64,000 nucleotides of DNA. Source: Rickettsiella endosymbiont of Xylota segnis (GTDB taxonomy: Bacteria > Pseudomonadota > Gammaproteobacteria > Diplorickettsiales > Diplorickettsiaceae). Both the position numbers and the translations under genes were made by a program. Position 1 is the first letter of the stretch, and every line of letters starts with the position of its first letter. This document shows, piece by piece, positions 55,628 through 64,000 of the stretch. The notes below the pieces were generated by a model. It searched no databases and was not told the origin of the DNA. It saw nothing but the letters and a program-made list of their open reading frames with translations. The stretch lies in NCBI RefSeq assembly GCF_964019545.1, contig NZ_OZ026451.1, positions 310,001 through 374,000 of the forward strand, read 5' to 3'.

Positions 55628-56206
55628 TTGGAAAAGAAATTGAACAAAAAAATTTATTATGTCACCAATAATGCGGGTAAATTCGAAGAGGTCAGAGATT
55701 TTTTTGACAAGGCCGCTCCTTCTTTCCATGTTGAACAATATGCTATCGATATTGATGAAATTCAGAGTTTAGATCAAAAAATAGTGGTGGCAGATAAAGT
55801 TAAAAAGGCATTTAATCTAGTCAAACAACCTTTGTTGCTTGATGACGGCGGTTTATTTTTTGCCGCATATAACCAATTTCCTGGTACTTTATCGAAATTT
55901 GTTTTTCAAGGATTAGGTTTTAAAGGTTTATTCAAATTGGTGGAAGAAGATAATCGTGCATCGTTTATTTTACAGTTAGCTTACACCGATGGATTGCATA
56001 CACAATTATTTGAAGGCGTTTGTCACGGCACGATCGTCGTGCCAGACGATTTATTTTCTCATCCAAAGCTTCCATTTACAGCCATCTTCAAACCAGAAGG
56101 TTCAGATAAAACCTTAGCGCAATTGCGTTATACAGATGATTTTTTTCATTTTTCTTTTCGTCAACAAGCTTTGAAAAAATTTATTGATTGGTATCAAACT
56201 CAATAA
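55628..56206 (+). CDS. HAM1/RdgB-like non-canonical purine NTP pyrophosphatase
   Basis: Predicted to hydrolyse ITP, XTP and dITP. YYVTNNAGKFEEVRDFF (about 9-25) is the substrate loop; LLLDDGGLFFAAYNQFPG contains the metal-binding Asp and the family GLxFxALxxFPG block; PEGSDKTLAQL matches the late loop. Length 192. No ATG fits: the frame starts at TTG at 55628, and a second TTG at 55640 is also possible with GGAAAAG before it. It starts two bases after the DUF1338 stop. It is more divergent than E. coli RdgB, so I leave the symbol empty. Confidence 0.85.
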   Translation: MEKKLNKKIYYVTNNAGKFEEVRDFFDKAAPSFHVEQYAIDIDEIQSLDQKIVVADKVKKAFNLVKQPLLLDDGGLFFAAYNQFPGTLSKFVFQGLGFKGLFKLVEEDNRASFILQLAYTDGLHTQLFEGVCHGTIVVPDDLFSHPKLPFTAIFKPEGSDKTLAQLRYTDDFFHFSFRQQALKKFIDWYQTQ

Positions 56207-56221
56207 ACCCCTAAGGAAAAA

Positions 56222-57505
56222 ATGCTGACCAAGGATCAAAAGAAAATTTTTTTTTCAGCTTGTATAGGAACTATTTTAGAATGGTATGATTTTAGTCTTT
56301 ATGCCTATTTAGCAGGTGTTTTTGCACAAATTTTTTTTCATGCCATACCAAGCATTGGTTTGTTGCTGAGTTATAGTGTTTTTGCAATGGGTTATTTAGC
56401 ACGTCCTTTGGGCGCAGCCCTGTTTGGTTATCTAGGAGATACACAAGGTAGAAAAAAAGCCTTAAGTTTAAGCGTTTTATTGATGGCAATAGCTACGTGT
56501 GGAATAGGTATGCTTCCAGACTATGCCGCGATCGGAATAAGCGCGGCATTTTTATTGCTTTTTTTCCGATTACTGCAAGGTATCGCAGTAGGGGGTGAAG
56601 CGTTTGGCTCTGCTTGCTTTCTAGTAGAGTCTATTCCCTCAAATAAAACCGGTTTTTATTCATCATTAATTTGGGCGAGCTCAGTGATTGGCCTGTTATT
56701 CGGATCCTTTGTCGTTTTTATTTTATTCGTATGTTTTCAAGGACCTTTACTTTATAGCTTTGCATGGCGTTTGCCTTTTTTGTTAGCTGCTATTAGCGGC
56801 TTCATCGCGTATTATATAAGAACACAAACCCCAGAGACACAAGCTTTTCAGCATTTACGCTACCAATGTTTAATAGAAAAATTTCCAATAAAAACTATTT
56901 TTTTAACGCATAAGTTTTTGATTGGCCAACTCATGGGGCTTTATTTGTTGTCAGCTTTAATAACTTATTTAGTGTTTATTTTTATGCCTATTTATTTCAC
57001 GGATGTTTTGGGTCATTCGAGAATTCATGCGCATGCGCTGAATACAATAATATTGATTTTACTTATTTTGCTCGATATTTTTTTTGGTTGGCTTTCTGAT
57101 AAGCTTGGGCGGAAATCTATCATGTTGGTAGGTGCCATTGGATTGATGTGTTTCAGTTATCCGCTATATATGATGATTGCGCAAGGTTCTTTTTTTGCAG
57201 TTATTATTGCGCAAATAATTTTTACATTTCTAGCCGCTAGCTTTCAAGGACCACTGTTGGCGCTTACACTCGATCGAATACCGGTCGCAATACGGTATAC
57301 CTTAGGTTCGCTTAGTTATAATCTGGCGTATTCTATTTTTGGGGGCACAGCGCCGTTGGTAGCTATTTATTTAATAACAAAAACCACCAATGTTGCCATA
57401 CCCGGTTTATATCTTGCTCTGAGCGCTGTTGTAGCCGTTATTATTTTAATTGTTTCTAAAAAAATGACCGTACCGAGTTATTTGACTTTGTTCAAACAGG
57501 ATTAA
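56222..57505 (+). CDS. MFS transporter, metabolite:H+ symporter (ProP-like)
   Basis: 427 residues with about twelve membrane helices. The opening IGTILEWYDFSLYAYLAGVF, GYLARPLGAALFGYLGD with the GDxxGR-type loop TQGRKKAL, and LLQGIAVGGEAFGSACF are strongly diagnostic of the MHS family (ProP, ShiA, KgtP). The transported organic acid or osmolyte cannot be told; multiple MHS paralogues are common in Legionellales. It follows the HAM1-like gene by 15 bp and overlaps the 3' end of convergent miaA by 14 nt. Confidence 0.9.
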   Translation: MLTKDQKKIFFSACIGTILEWYDFSLYAYLAGVFAQIFFHAIPSIGLLLSYSVFAMGYLARPLGAALFGYLGDTQGRKKALSLSVLLMAIATCGIGMLPDYAAIGISAAFLLLFFRLLQGIAVGGEAFGSACFLVESIPSNKTGFYSSLIWASSVIGLLFGSFVVFILFVCFQGPLLYSFAWRLPFLLAAISGFIAYYIRTQTPETQAFQHLRYQCLIEKFPIKTIFLTHKFLIGQLMGLYLLSALITYLVFIFMPIYFTDVLGHSRIHAHALNTIILILLILLDIFFGWLSDKLGRKSIMLVGAIGLMCFSYPLYMMIAQGSFFAVIIAQIIFTFLAASFQGPLLALTLDRIPVAIRYTLGSLSYNLAYSIFGGTAPLVAIYLITKTTNVAIPGLYLALSAVVAVIILIVSKKMTVPSYLTLFKQD

Positions 57506-58442
57506 CTTGATTTTTAGTTAAGTTCATTTTAATGAGTTCAATTATTTTTTTGACGTTTTCTTTATGGTTACTGGCAAATGTATTTAATTCTTGCCAAGAA
57601 CGTAACCAGGTTAATTGGCGTTTTGCGAGTTGTCGTGTTGCAATAAGGGTCAGATCTTGCATCTCAGTATAGGAAATACTATTAAGTAAATAATTCCAAA
57701 TTTGCCGGTAACCAACTGTGCGTACAGCGGGTAAATTAGCGTGTAGATCGCCACGTTTAAATAGTTTCTCAACTTCTTCTATAAAACCTAAATCTAACAT
57801 AGCTTGGAAACGGGCAGTGATCGCTTCATGTAACAAAGTTCTATCATCAGGAATTAATGCAATATTAATAAAAAAATAGGGTGATGAGCGAGTAAGCGTG
57901 CGTTGTAATTCAGTTAATGTTTTTCCAGAGACCAGAGCAACTTCTAAAGCGCGTAAGATTCGTTGTGGATCATTAGGATGAATGCGTTGGGCGGCGATCG
58001 GATCAACTATTGATAAACGTTCATGAAGTTTCTTTAACCCGAAATCTTTTAGCTCTTTTTTTAGTTGTTCACGAACAAGTTGATTAGCGGGTGGCAAAGT
58101 AGCAATGCCTTGTTGCAAGACATGAAAGTAAAGCATCGTTCCACCTACCAATAATGGAATACGACCCTTATTAATAATTTCTTCAATTGCATTGATAGCA
58201 TCTGTTCTGAATTCTGCTGCGGAATAAATTTCACTAGGATCATGTGTATCTATCAATCGATGAGGTGCTTGATTTAAGATAAGTCTAGAAGGTTTGGCAG
58301 TGCCAATATCCATACCACGATAAATCAATGCTGAATCGACACTAACGATTTCAAACTCTAAATAAGTAAGTAAATCGATGGCTAGATTAGTTTTTCCTGA
58401 TGCCGTTGGACCCATCAGGCAGATAACAGGTTTAACGTCCAC
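57492..58442 (-). CDS. miaA: tRNA dimethylallyltransferase
   Basis: Adds dimethylallyl to A37 of UNN-reading tRNAs. The P-loop CLMGPTASGKTNLAI lies at residues 10-24 from the GTG start at 58442; a TTG 18 nt upstream would also work, but GTG places the P-loop as in other MiaA proteins. Further blocks are SVDSALIYRGMDIGTAKP, RLIDTHDPSEIYSA, LVGGTMLYF, PNDPQRILRALEV and AVRTVGYRQIW. 316 residues. The start overlaps the end of mutL by 11 nt, keeping the ancient mutL-miaA coupling; hfq does not follow. Confidence 0.95.
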   Translation of the reverse strand: MDVKPVICLMGPTASGKTNLAIDLLTYLEFEIVSVDSALIYRGMDIGTAKPSRLILNQAPHRLIDTHDPSEIYSAAEFRTDAINAIEEIINKGRIPLLVGGTMLYFHVLQQGIATLPPANQLVREQLKKELKDFGLKKLHERLSIVDPIAAQRIHPNDPQRILRALEVALVSGKTLTELQRTLTRSSPYFFINIALIPDDRTLLHEAITARFQAMLDLGFIEEVEKLFKRGDLHANLPAVRTVGYRQIWNYLLNSISYTEMQDLTLIATRQLAKRQLTWLRSWQELNTFASNHKENVKKIIELIKMNLTKNQVNPV

Positions 58443-60279
58443 GTAGAAAAAACCGATCAATATCTGATAAAGACCATTGTTTCCAGGTTGGTCGACCGTG
58501 ATTGCATTGATTACTACGCGAAGTTCGTTCCATGTCCCGGAGTAATTGGTTCATTTCAATCAATGTCATGTTGCGGTGAGCACGTACAGCACTATGACAA
58601 GCGATGCTAGAAAGTAATTCATTAATTTTTTCAGGTATACGTTGGCTGTTAGCGTGTTGAATTAAATCACTTAAAACATCATGCACCAGTTGCTGTACAT
58701 TGTCTTTCGCTAGGAGTTCTGGTATTTGGCGAATAATCATGGTTTCGGGACCCAGATTCTCAAACTCAAAGCCAAACTGTGTAAATAGGCTACTATATTC
58801 TTCTAAAAGCAAGACCTGCTGTTGAGATAATGTTAAACAGATAGGAATTAATAATAGTTGCGTTTTTATGGCACTATTTTGTATGTCATGTTTTAAGCGT
58901 TCATAAAGGATGCGCTCATGTGCTGCATGAATATCAACTAGAATTAAACCTTGAGTATTTTCAGCCAAGATATAAATGCCATGCAATTGTGCTAAGGCAA
59001 AACCTAAAGGTGGATCACAGTGTAAAGTTTCTGTGGGTTTTGTGGTTTGAAGAGTTAATTTTTTTTCTGCTAAAACTTCTTCGCCTTTCAATGAAACACA
59101 GAGCGCATGATCAGTTTTAGTAGGATAGCTCATAGAATCTGCAGCAACGTGTAAAGGAAAGTTAGTTTGTTGAGGATGTGTTATCTTAGAAGAGATATCG
59201 GAGATTTTTTCGTTTAATTCAACCGATAATTCAATTGTGTTCGGTATTGATTTATTGGTTTGTGATCTAGGAGATGTGTTGGCTAAAGCTTTTTGTAAAC
59301 TTTGTTTAATAAAGTCATAGACTAAGCGACCCTCGCGAAAGCGAACTTCATATTTAGCAGGATGAGCATTCACATCAACTGAATGGGGATCGAGTTCGAT
59401 AAACAACGCAAAAGCGGGGTGACGACCATTATAAAGAACGTCTTGGTAAGCTTGCCTAACCGCATGATTGATTAATTTGTCTTTTACTATACGTCGATTA
59501 ACATAAAAATACTGTAAATCGTTTTGGCTACGTGAAAAAGTGGGTAATGAAATCCAGCCCCATAAGCGCAAATCGATGCTTTGCATATCAATGTAGATAG
59601 CGTTTTCTATAAAGGAGCGGCTACCCAATGTTGCAACACGTTCCTGTTTTGCAGCTTCGTCGCAGGCAGGATGCAATTGATAAATGCCTCGTTTATTATG
59701 CTGCAAACTAAAACCTACAGAAAAATGACTGAGACTTAAGCGTTTTATCAAAGTTTCTATATGCGCAAATTCGGTTTGTTCCGACTTCAAAAATTTGCGT
59801 CTAGCTGGAGTGTTGAAGAAAAGGTCTTGAATTTCTACGGTTGTTCCCCGCGCATGCGCAACAGGAATGGGGATTAACGGATGTTCCTGGTGATAATCAC
59901 AGGTGATTTTCCAGCCTTGTTGCCTGGTCTCTGTCGAGGAGCTTAAATTGAGCCTAGCGATAGAGCTGATGCTGGCTAAGGCTTCGCCGCGGAATCCTAA
60001 TGTAGTAATTCGTTCTAAGTCATTTAGCGTATGAATTTTGCTGGTTGCATGTCGATCTAAGGCCAAAATTAAATCATCTTTATGGATACCGTGGCCATTG
60101 TCGCGGACACGGATACGCTGAATACCCCCTTTGTCAATATCGATATCAACTTGCTGACTACCCGCATCCAGACTATTTTCGACCAATTCTTTTACGATAG
60201 ACGCAGGCCGTTCAATGACTTCACCTGCAGCAATCTGATTGGCCAAATGTGAGCTTAAACGTTGGATACGATCTGACAT
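58432..60279 (-). CDS. mutL: DNA mismatch repair protein MutL
   Basis: GHKL ATPase linking MutS recognition to strand cleavage, 615 residues from the ATG at 60279 (MSDRIQRLSSHLANQIAAGE); a TTG upstream is rejected. ATP-site motifs are VVKELVENSLDAGS-like (IVKELVENSLDAG), DNGHGI, ATSKI and GFRGEALASISSI. The C-terminal dimer domain (about 420 on) includes HAAHERILYERL; the endonuclease DQHA-x2-E motif is absent (DIHAAHERI), as expected in a species with MutH or without endonuclease activity. Confidence 0.95.
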   Translation of the reverse strand: MSDRIQRLSSHLANQIAAGEVIERPASIVKELVENSLDAGSQQVDIDIDKGGIQRIRVRDNGHGIHKDDLILALDRHATSKIHTLNDLERITTLGFRGEALASISSIARLNLSSSTETRQQGWKITCDYHQEHPLIPIPVAHARGTTVEIQDLFFNTPARRKFLKSEQTEFAHIETLIKRLSLSHFSVGFSLQHNKRGIYQLHPACDEAAKQERVATLGSRSFIENAIYIDMQSIDLRLWGWISLPTFSRSQNDLQYFYVNRRIVKDKLINHAVRQAYQDVLYNGRHPAFALFIELDPHSVDVNAHPAKYEVRFREGRLVYDFIKQSLQKALANTSPRSQTNKSIPNTIELSVELNEKISDISSKITHPQQTNFPLHVAADSMSYPTKTDHALCVSLKGEEVLAEKKLTLQTTKPTETLHCDPPLGFALAQLHGIYILAENTQGLILVDIHAAHERILYERLKHDIQNSAIKTQLLLIPICLTLSQQQVLLLEEYSSLFTQFGFEFENLGPETMIIRQIPELLAKDNVQQLVHDVLSDLIQHANSQRIPEKINELLSSIACHSAVRAHRNMTLIEMNQLLRDMERTSRSNQCNHGRPTWKQWSLSDIDRFFLRGR

Positions 60280-60325
60280 AGTTATTTCTACAGGGAAAGA
60301 CAGGGATTTTAACAAATTTTCACCA

Positions 60326-61501
60326 TTAGCTGAATATTCGATTTTTGATATTTAAGCCATCTGTCGCCGGATTTAAATTTTTCTTAACCTGTGCATCTTT
60401 TTTTAAGGGAGAATGGTTAAACAAATCAGTAATAAATTCCTGATATTCATCGTCATTTGCTGCACAGAAATGTTTTTTCAATCCGTGTAGAAGATTTAAT
60501 AGGGTTTGCGCACAAGGTCGTTCTTCTACCGGTGTTAACATAGCTAAAGATAAATGATTTAAAATTTCCGATTGCGTTAGAGTGTCCTCCTTATCTTTAA
60601 TTTCCTGAAGAATTTTTAAACTCTCCTGAGCGTTTCTGGCCATTGATGATGAGGAATATTTCTCTCCCCATTTTTTTAAATCGATAAAACAACTGATGTC
60701 ATCTTTCAGAACACAATAATTATTTTTATTTAATTCTTTTTGGAAAAAATTCGCACCGACTTTTTTTTGATTCAAGGTGAAATCATTAAAGAAAATAGGA
60801 AATTTATTATTTAATAGTCGATAAAGTGTAATTCCCAATGACCAAATATCCGATTTATCTACGTTTAAAATTGGTATTTTGGTAAAATCCATATTAGCAA
60901 ACAATTCAGGGGCCACATAGCGTAGACTACCAAACTGATGCGCAGGCTCGTCTGCAAGATAAGCACAATCAAAATCGGCCAAAATTAGATTGCCTAATTC
61001 GTCTATCAGAATATTGCTTGATTTAATATCACCATGAACGATTCCTTTAAATTCCTGATTTTCAAAAATAAATGTTTCTGTATGCAGGTGATACAATGCT
61101 TCTAACAGCAAAAATAGTTGTTTCATTAACCATAAACTTGCTATGTTTTTTTTTTCAAACTGTTCAAATAAAAAAGAATGGTGTAAATCTAAATCCCCCC
61201 CTGACATGAATGGCAAGAGTAAGGAGGACTCGTTACTAACATTAGGAATTGGTTGTAGGATAGCTTTTTTTTTAGATTGTTTATTAGAAGCAATAAGCTT
61301 ATAAATTTTTATTTCAGATAGAATTGTTTTTTTTTCCTTTTTTTGGACAAAAGCAATATTCGTCGGATCATTAGGTAGACATAACTTTCCATGTTTAATA
61401 GGCACAAATTTTTCAGACCCCAAGCGCGTTACACCAAGTTCCTTGACAGAGTCCGGATAAACAGGAAGATTTAACGATAGTTTATGTTTATTGCGGTACA
61501 T
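60326..61501 (-). CDS. Eukaryotic-like Ser/Thr protein kinase
   Basis: 391 residues. The kinase C-lobe is intact: HGDIKSSN (His156-Asn163) with catalytic Asp158 and Lys160, metal motif DFD (176-178, DFG variant), APE (197-199) and SDIWSLGI with Asp218. In the N-lobe the ATP lysine may be K54 in AFVQK and the helix-C Glu E63; the glycine-rich loop is not recognisable. There is no transmembrane or PASTA region, unlike PknB-type housekeeping kinases, so a soluble, possibly secreted kinase is suggested. It lies between mutL and the glycosyltransferase gene, where amiB is found in relatives. Confidence 0.82.
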   Translation of the reverse strand: MYRNKHKLSLNLPVYPDSVKELGVTRLGSEKFVPIKHGKLCLPNDPTNIAFVQKKEKKTILSEIKIYKLIASNKQSKKKAILQPIPNVSNESSLLLPFMSGGDLDLHHSFLFEQFEKKNIASLWLMKQLFLLLEALYHLHTETFIFENQEFKGIVHGDIKSSNILIDELGNLILADFDCAYLADEPAHQFGSLRYVAPELFANMDFTKIPILNVDKSDIWSLGITLYRLLNNKFPIFFNDFTLNQKKVGANFFQKELNKNNYCVLKDDISCFIDLKKWGEKYSSSSMARNAQESLKILQEIKDKEDTLTQSEILNHLSLAMLTPVEERPCAQTLLNLLHGLKKHFCAANDDEYQEFITDLFNHSPLKKDAQVKKNLNPATDGLNIKNRIFS

Positions 61502-61580
61502 CGTTTTATAACCCTTTTTTATTATACAAATGTTAGTACATATTTTTTATTTTAAATTTTAATCTTAATTAATTTCAAAA

Positions 61581-62666
61581 TTAAGATTTAATTTCCAATA
61601 CAGGAGTTTTGTTGAAAATAAAAAAACGTTGTATAGTAAATGAAAGGATAAATAAAGCAATTTCAGCAATAATTTTACTGCTATAAACATTTATTCCAAA
61701 ATCGTGGATAAATTTAATGAGGCTGTAAGCAATAAGTCCCAAAAAAGTGGCTAAGGCAGTATATTTCAACGCCGCGGGTAACCAACGATTTTTACTTTTA
61801 AAGGCGAGGTGCTGATTTAATTTAAAATTGAAAGTGGCCGATAAAATACGTCCTAATAACACAGCAAGAAATATATTTTTTTTAAGCCAATAAGTTAAAA
61901 AAAATAAGGCGAAATCGATCGCAGCTGAAATTAAGGAAATAGCGGCAAAGCGGATAAAAACAAAATAAATTTTGATGGAGTCGATTAAAGGATTAAAATG
62001 TGAGGAACGATTATCATCTAAATAGACTGTTTTTATAGGAATTTCTTGAATATTGACTTGATGTTCCTCAGCAATCAATAACATTTCTAGCTCAAATTCA
62101 TAGCCGCGTGCATTCGAATTTAACAAAGGTAATAGCAGGGTGCGTGGAATGACACGTAAACCCGTTTGTGTGTCTTCTAAGATGGTTTTACTAAATAGAC
62201 GCAAAATATATTTTGTTAGTTTATTGCCGAATCGACTACGCCATGGAATGGGCGTATTATTAAATGTACGTTTTCCTAAATAGAGATGTGAGGGTTTTTG
62301 CATAAAAACTGCTGAGAGGTGTAGGATATCTTGGGGAAGATGTTGACCGTCAGCATCCGCAGTGACGATTCCTAATTCTTTAGGGTGGCTAGTGGCTAGC
62401 CAATGTTTAAATCCCGTTTTGAGCGCCTGACCTTTACCTTTATTTTTTGTATGACGGAGAAGCTCAATATCAAAAGCTTGAATTTTTGAAAAAATATTTT
62501 GTTTATTAAGGTCAGAGCCATCGTCTACAACAATAATTCGTTGTTTAGATTGGCTTTCACGTAAAGATTTTATTAACGCTACCAGATTATCGTTAGGCTG
62601 GTAAGCAGGAATAAGAATAGTTGGATGCAAATCCTTTATCATAGCTTGAGTATAAGTAAAAGACAT
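61581..62666 (-). CDS. GT2 glycosyltransferase fused to a GtrA-like membrane domain
   Basis: 361 residues. The GT-A domain (about 15-240) shows ILIPAYQPNDNL, IIVVDDGSD, HTKNKGKGQALKTGF and VTADADGQH, with the DxD-type metal site, like dolichyl-phosphate mannosyltransferase relatives (DPM1/GtrB). Residues about 235-355 form four hydrophobic helices with FNFKLNQHLAFKS, typical of GtrA, which is thought to flip undecaprenyl-phosphate sugar. The fused form would both make and flip a lipid-linked sugar. The target glycan is unknown. It is probably in one operon with tsaE upstream. Confidence 0.87.
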   Translation of the reverse strand: MSFTYTQAMIKDLHPTILIPAYQPNDNLVALIKSLRESQSKQRIIVVDDGSDLNKQNIFSKIQAFDIELLRHTKNKGKGQALKTGFKHWLATSHPKELGIVTADADGQHLPQDILHLSAVFMQKPSHLYLGKRTFNNTPIPWRSRFGNKLTKYILRLFSKTILEDTQTGLRVIPRTLLLPLLNSNARGYEFELEMLLIAEEHQVNIQEIPIKTVYLDDNRSSHFNPLIDSIKIYFVFIRFAAISLISAAIDFALFFLTYWLKKNIFLAVLLGRILSATFNFKLNQHLAFKSKNRWLPAALKYTALATFLGLIAYSLIKFIHDFGINVYSSKIIAEIALFILSFTIQRFFIFNKTPVLEIKS

Positions 62667-62743
62667 AGAGGAGACTAGTCCTTAATAAGATTCACTTTAA
62701 AGAACGGTTGCAAAGATTGGATATAAAGTCAATGATTCCTTTG

Positions 62744-63223
62744 TTAAAAAAGCTTATTTAAAGATGGATTGAATAAGGCTAAGGTTTGTGTGCCTTGAAA
62801 AGTTTCGGCATGGAATAATATCTGTCTGTTCATTTCCATTAAATTGATATGACAAATAATATCGGGTTTGGGTAAAAATTCTAAAGCACGTTCAGGCCAT
62901 TCTATTAGCCAAATAGCAGGTTGGTCAAATTCATCACAAAGCCCCATTTCAAATATTTCGTTGGGGGATTGTAAACGATATAGGTCAAGATGATAAATAG
63001 AATAAGGGGCTATCTCATAGGTTTCAATTAAGGTGTAAGTGGGACTTTTTACTAAGCCTGAATAGCCTAATTTTTTTACTAGCGCACGAACAAAGAATGT
63101 TTTTCCTGCGCCTAACTCACCCTTTAAAAAAATGATCAATCGTTTGTTCTTAGGGCAGCACTCAGCTAATTTTTTGGCTAATTGCTCCATTTCTTTTTCA
63201 GTTTTTAGTAAAATGACTGACAT
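62744..63223 (-). CDS. tsaE: tRNA threonylcarbamoyladenosine biosynthesis ATPase TsaE
   Basis: 159-residue P-loop ATPase of the TsaBDE complex making t6A37 in ANN-reading tRNAs. Walker A is LKGELGAGKTFFVRAL (about 33-48); VKSPTYTLIETYE and YHLDLYRL contain the conserved Thr and Asp; IWLIEWPERA is the Walker B-like block. In many gammaproteobacteria it heads tsaE-amiB-mutL-miaA-hfq; here a kinase and a glycosyltransferase lie between it and mutL. Confidence 0.95.
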   Translation of the reverse strand: MSVILLKTEKEMEQLAKKLAECCPKNKRLIIFLKGELGAGKTFFVRALVKKLGYSGLVKSPTYTLIETYEIAPYSIYHLDLYRLQSPNEIFEMGLCDEFDQPAIWLIEWPERALEFLPKPDIICHINLMEMNRQILFHAETFQGTQTLALFNPSLNKLF

Positions 63224-63243
63224 AGAAGCGTGAAATATTTAGT

Positions 63244-64000
63244 TTAATCATTTAGTTTTTTGTATTTCATTTTTTTCTTAGCTTGAGTTTCGTCAATGCC
63301 TAAGCGTTTTAAACGATCAAATTCATAATCGGTAAAATTACCTGTAAAACAATCAATCCGATTGTCTTGGAAAGCGATGATATGCGTTGCCATTCGATCT
63401 AAAAACCAGCGATCATGAGAAATCACCATTGCGCAACCGGGAAAACTTAACAATGCTTCTTCTAATGCACGTAAAGTTTCTACATCCAAATCATTGGTGG
63501 GTTCATCAAGGAGTAAAACGTTGCCACCAGCACGTAATAATTTGGCTAAGTGGACGCGATTACGTTCGCCGCCCGATAAGTTTTTTATTAGTTTTTGTTG
63601 ATCAGACCCTTTAAAATTGAAGCGACCTACATAGGATCGTGAAGGCATTTGGAATTGATTAATCGTCATAATATCCAATCCTTCGGAGATTTCTTGCCAC
63701 ACAGTATGATCCGGATTCAGTGAATCACGACTTTGATCAATATAAGCTAGTTGTACGGAAGCACCTTGATGTATTTTTCCGCTATCGGGTTGTTCTTGTT
63801 GCATAATCAATTTAAACAAAGTGGATTTCCCAGCACCATTCGGACCAATAATTCCTATGATGGCACCTTTTGGCACTGTAAAACTAAAATTATTGATTAA
63901 TATGCGTCCATTGAAGCCTTTTGTCAGTTGATCAAATTCCAACACCGAATCCCCCAGACGTATTCCCGGTGGGATATAGAGTTCCTGTGTTTCGGCTCGC
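63244..64000 (-). CDS. ettA: EttA, ABC-F energy-dependent translational throttle protein (partial)
   Basis: The gene runs past the right window edge; about 251 C-terminal residues of some 555 are present. The frame continues beyond the internal Met at 63945 to the edge, reading ETQELYIPPGIRLGDSVLEF, the linker before the second ABC domain. That domain has Walker A GIIGPNGAGKSTLF, signature LSGGERNRVHLA and Walker B VLLLDEPTNDLD, then the C-terminal EYDFxRxK-like YEFDRLKRLG. ABC-F proteins bind the ribosomal E site and gate the first elongation step according to energy state. Confidence 0.94.
   Translation of the reverse strand, partial: RAETQELYIPPGIRLGDSVLEFDQLTKGFNGRILINNFSFTVPKGAIIGIIGPNGAGKSTLFKLIMQQEQPDSGKIHQGASVQLAYIDQSRDSLNPDHTVWQEISEGLDIMTINQFQMPSRSYVGRFNFKGSDQQKLIKNLSGGERNRVHLAKLLRAGGNVLLLDEPTNDLDVETLRALEEALLSFPGCAMVISHDRWFLDRMATHIIAFQDNRIDCFTGNFTDYEFDRLKRLGIDETQAKKKMKYKKLND

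Overview
The window reads as a chromosome segment of a low-GC, host-associated gammaproteobacterium. My best guess is order Legionellales, near Coxiella, Rickettsiella or Diplorickettsia. The grounds are a split glycine decarboxylase (gcvPA/gcvPB) behind gcvT-gcvH, a Pseudomonas-sized NrdA, an intact class Ia ribonucleotide reductase, mutL-miaA behind tsaE, a MHS-type transporter, and several unfamiliar proteins with eukaryote-like or effector-like features. Genus level is inference only; no rRNA or other marker is present.

Layout. 1-6.8 kb: 5' end of suhB divergent from trmJ-tgt, a 55-residue membrane protein gene, acs-kdsB, a histidine phosphatase and a secreted D-Ala-D-Ala dipeptidase. 6.9-19 kb is accessory: large catalase, a 799-residue metalloprotease-like membrane protein, a CAU-anticodon tRNA, GstA, a periplasmic metallo-beta-lactamase/MoaF-like fusion, a small membrane protein, umuDC and an unknown 360-residue protein. 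19-29 kb is core: rpoD divergent from a folK-folP fusion, the glycine cleavage operon, parB-parA. 29-32.5 kb: a zinc/manganese ABC transporter followed by a NodB-like exported protein. 32.5-41 kb: nrdB, nrdA, phosphomannomutase, xthA, an MFS exporter, a CinA-type amidase. 41.3-41.7 kb holds a frameshifted pseudogene. 42-46 kb: infA, clpA, icd. 46.3-47.9 kb: a lysine-rich helical protein with a possible nuclear localisation signal. 48-57.5 kb: membrane metalloprotease, scpA, SDR, purine nucleoside phosphorylase, yggX-mutY, AsmA, NIF3-like, DUF1338, HAM1, MFS transporter. 57.5-64 kb: miaA, mutL, a Ser/Thr kinase, a GT2-GtrA glycosyltransferase, tsaE and part of ettA.

Functional themes are C1 and folate metabolism (GCV system, folKP), acetate activation, dNTP synthesis with NrdR control, nucleic-acid repair (MutL, MutY, ExoIII, UmuDC, HAM1, YggX), oxidative defence (catalase, GST) and cell-envelope work (KdsB, AlgC-type mutase, DdpX-like peptidase, AsmA, GT2-GtrA).

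The most notable unexplained structures are: a dispersed, imperfectly palindromic repeat of about 90-130 bp present three times, once filling the whole gap between two genes; a pair of phased NrdR-like boxes before nrdA; a perfect 8-8-8 palindrome before the metal transporter; a 26-bp perfect palindrome over the icd stop codon; and several candidate host-interaction proteins. I saw no CRISPR array, rRNA operon, intact transposase or phage module.
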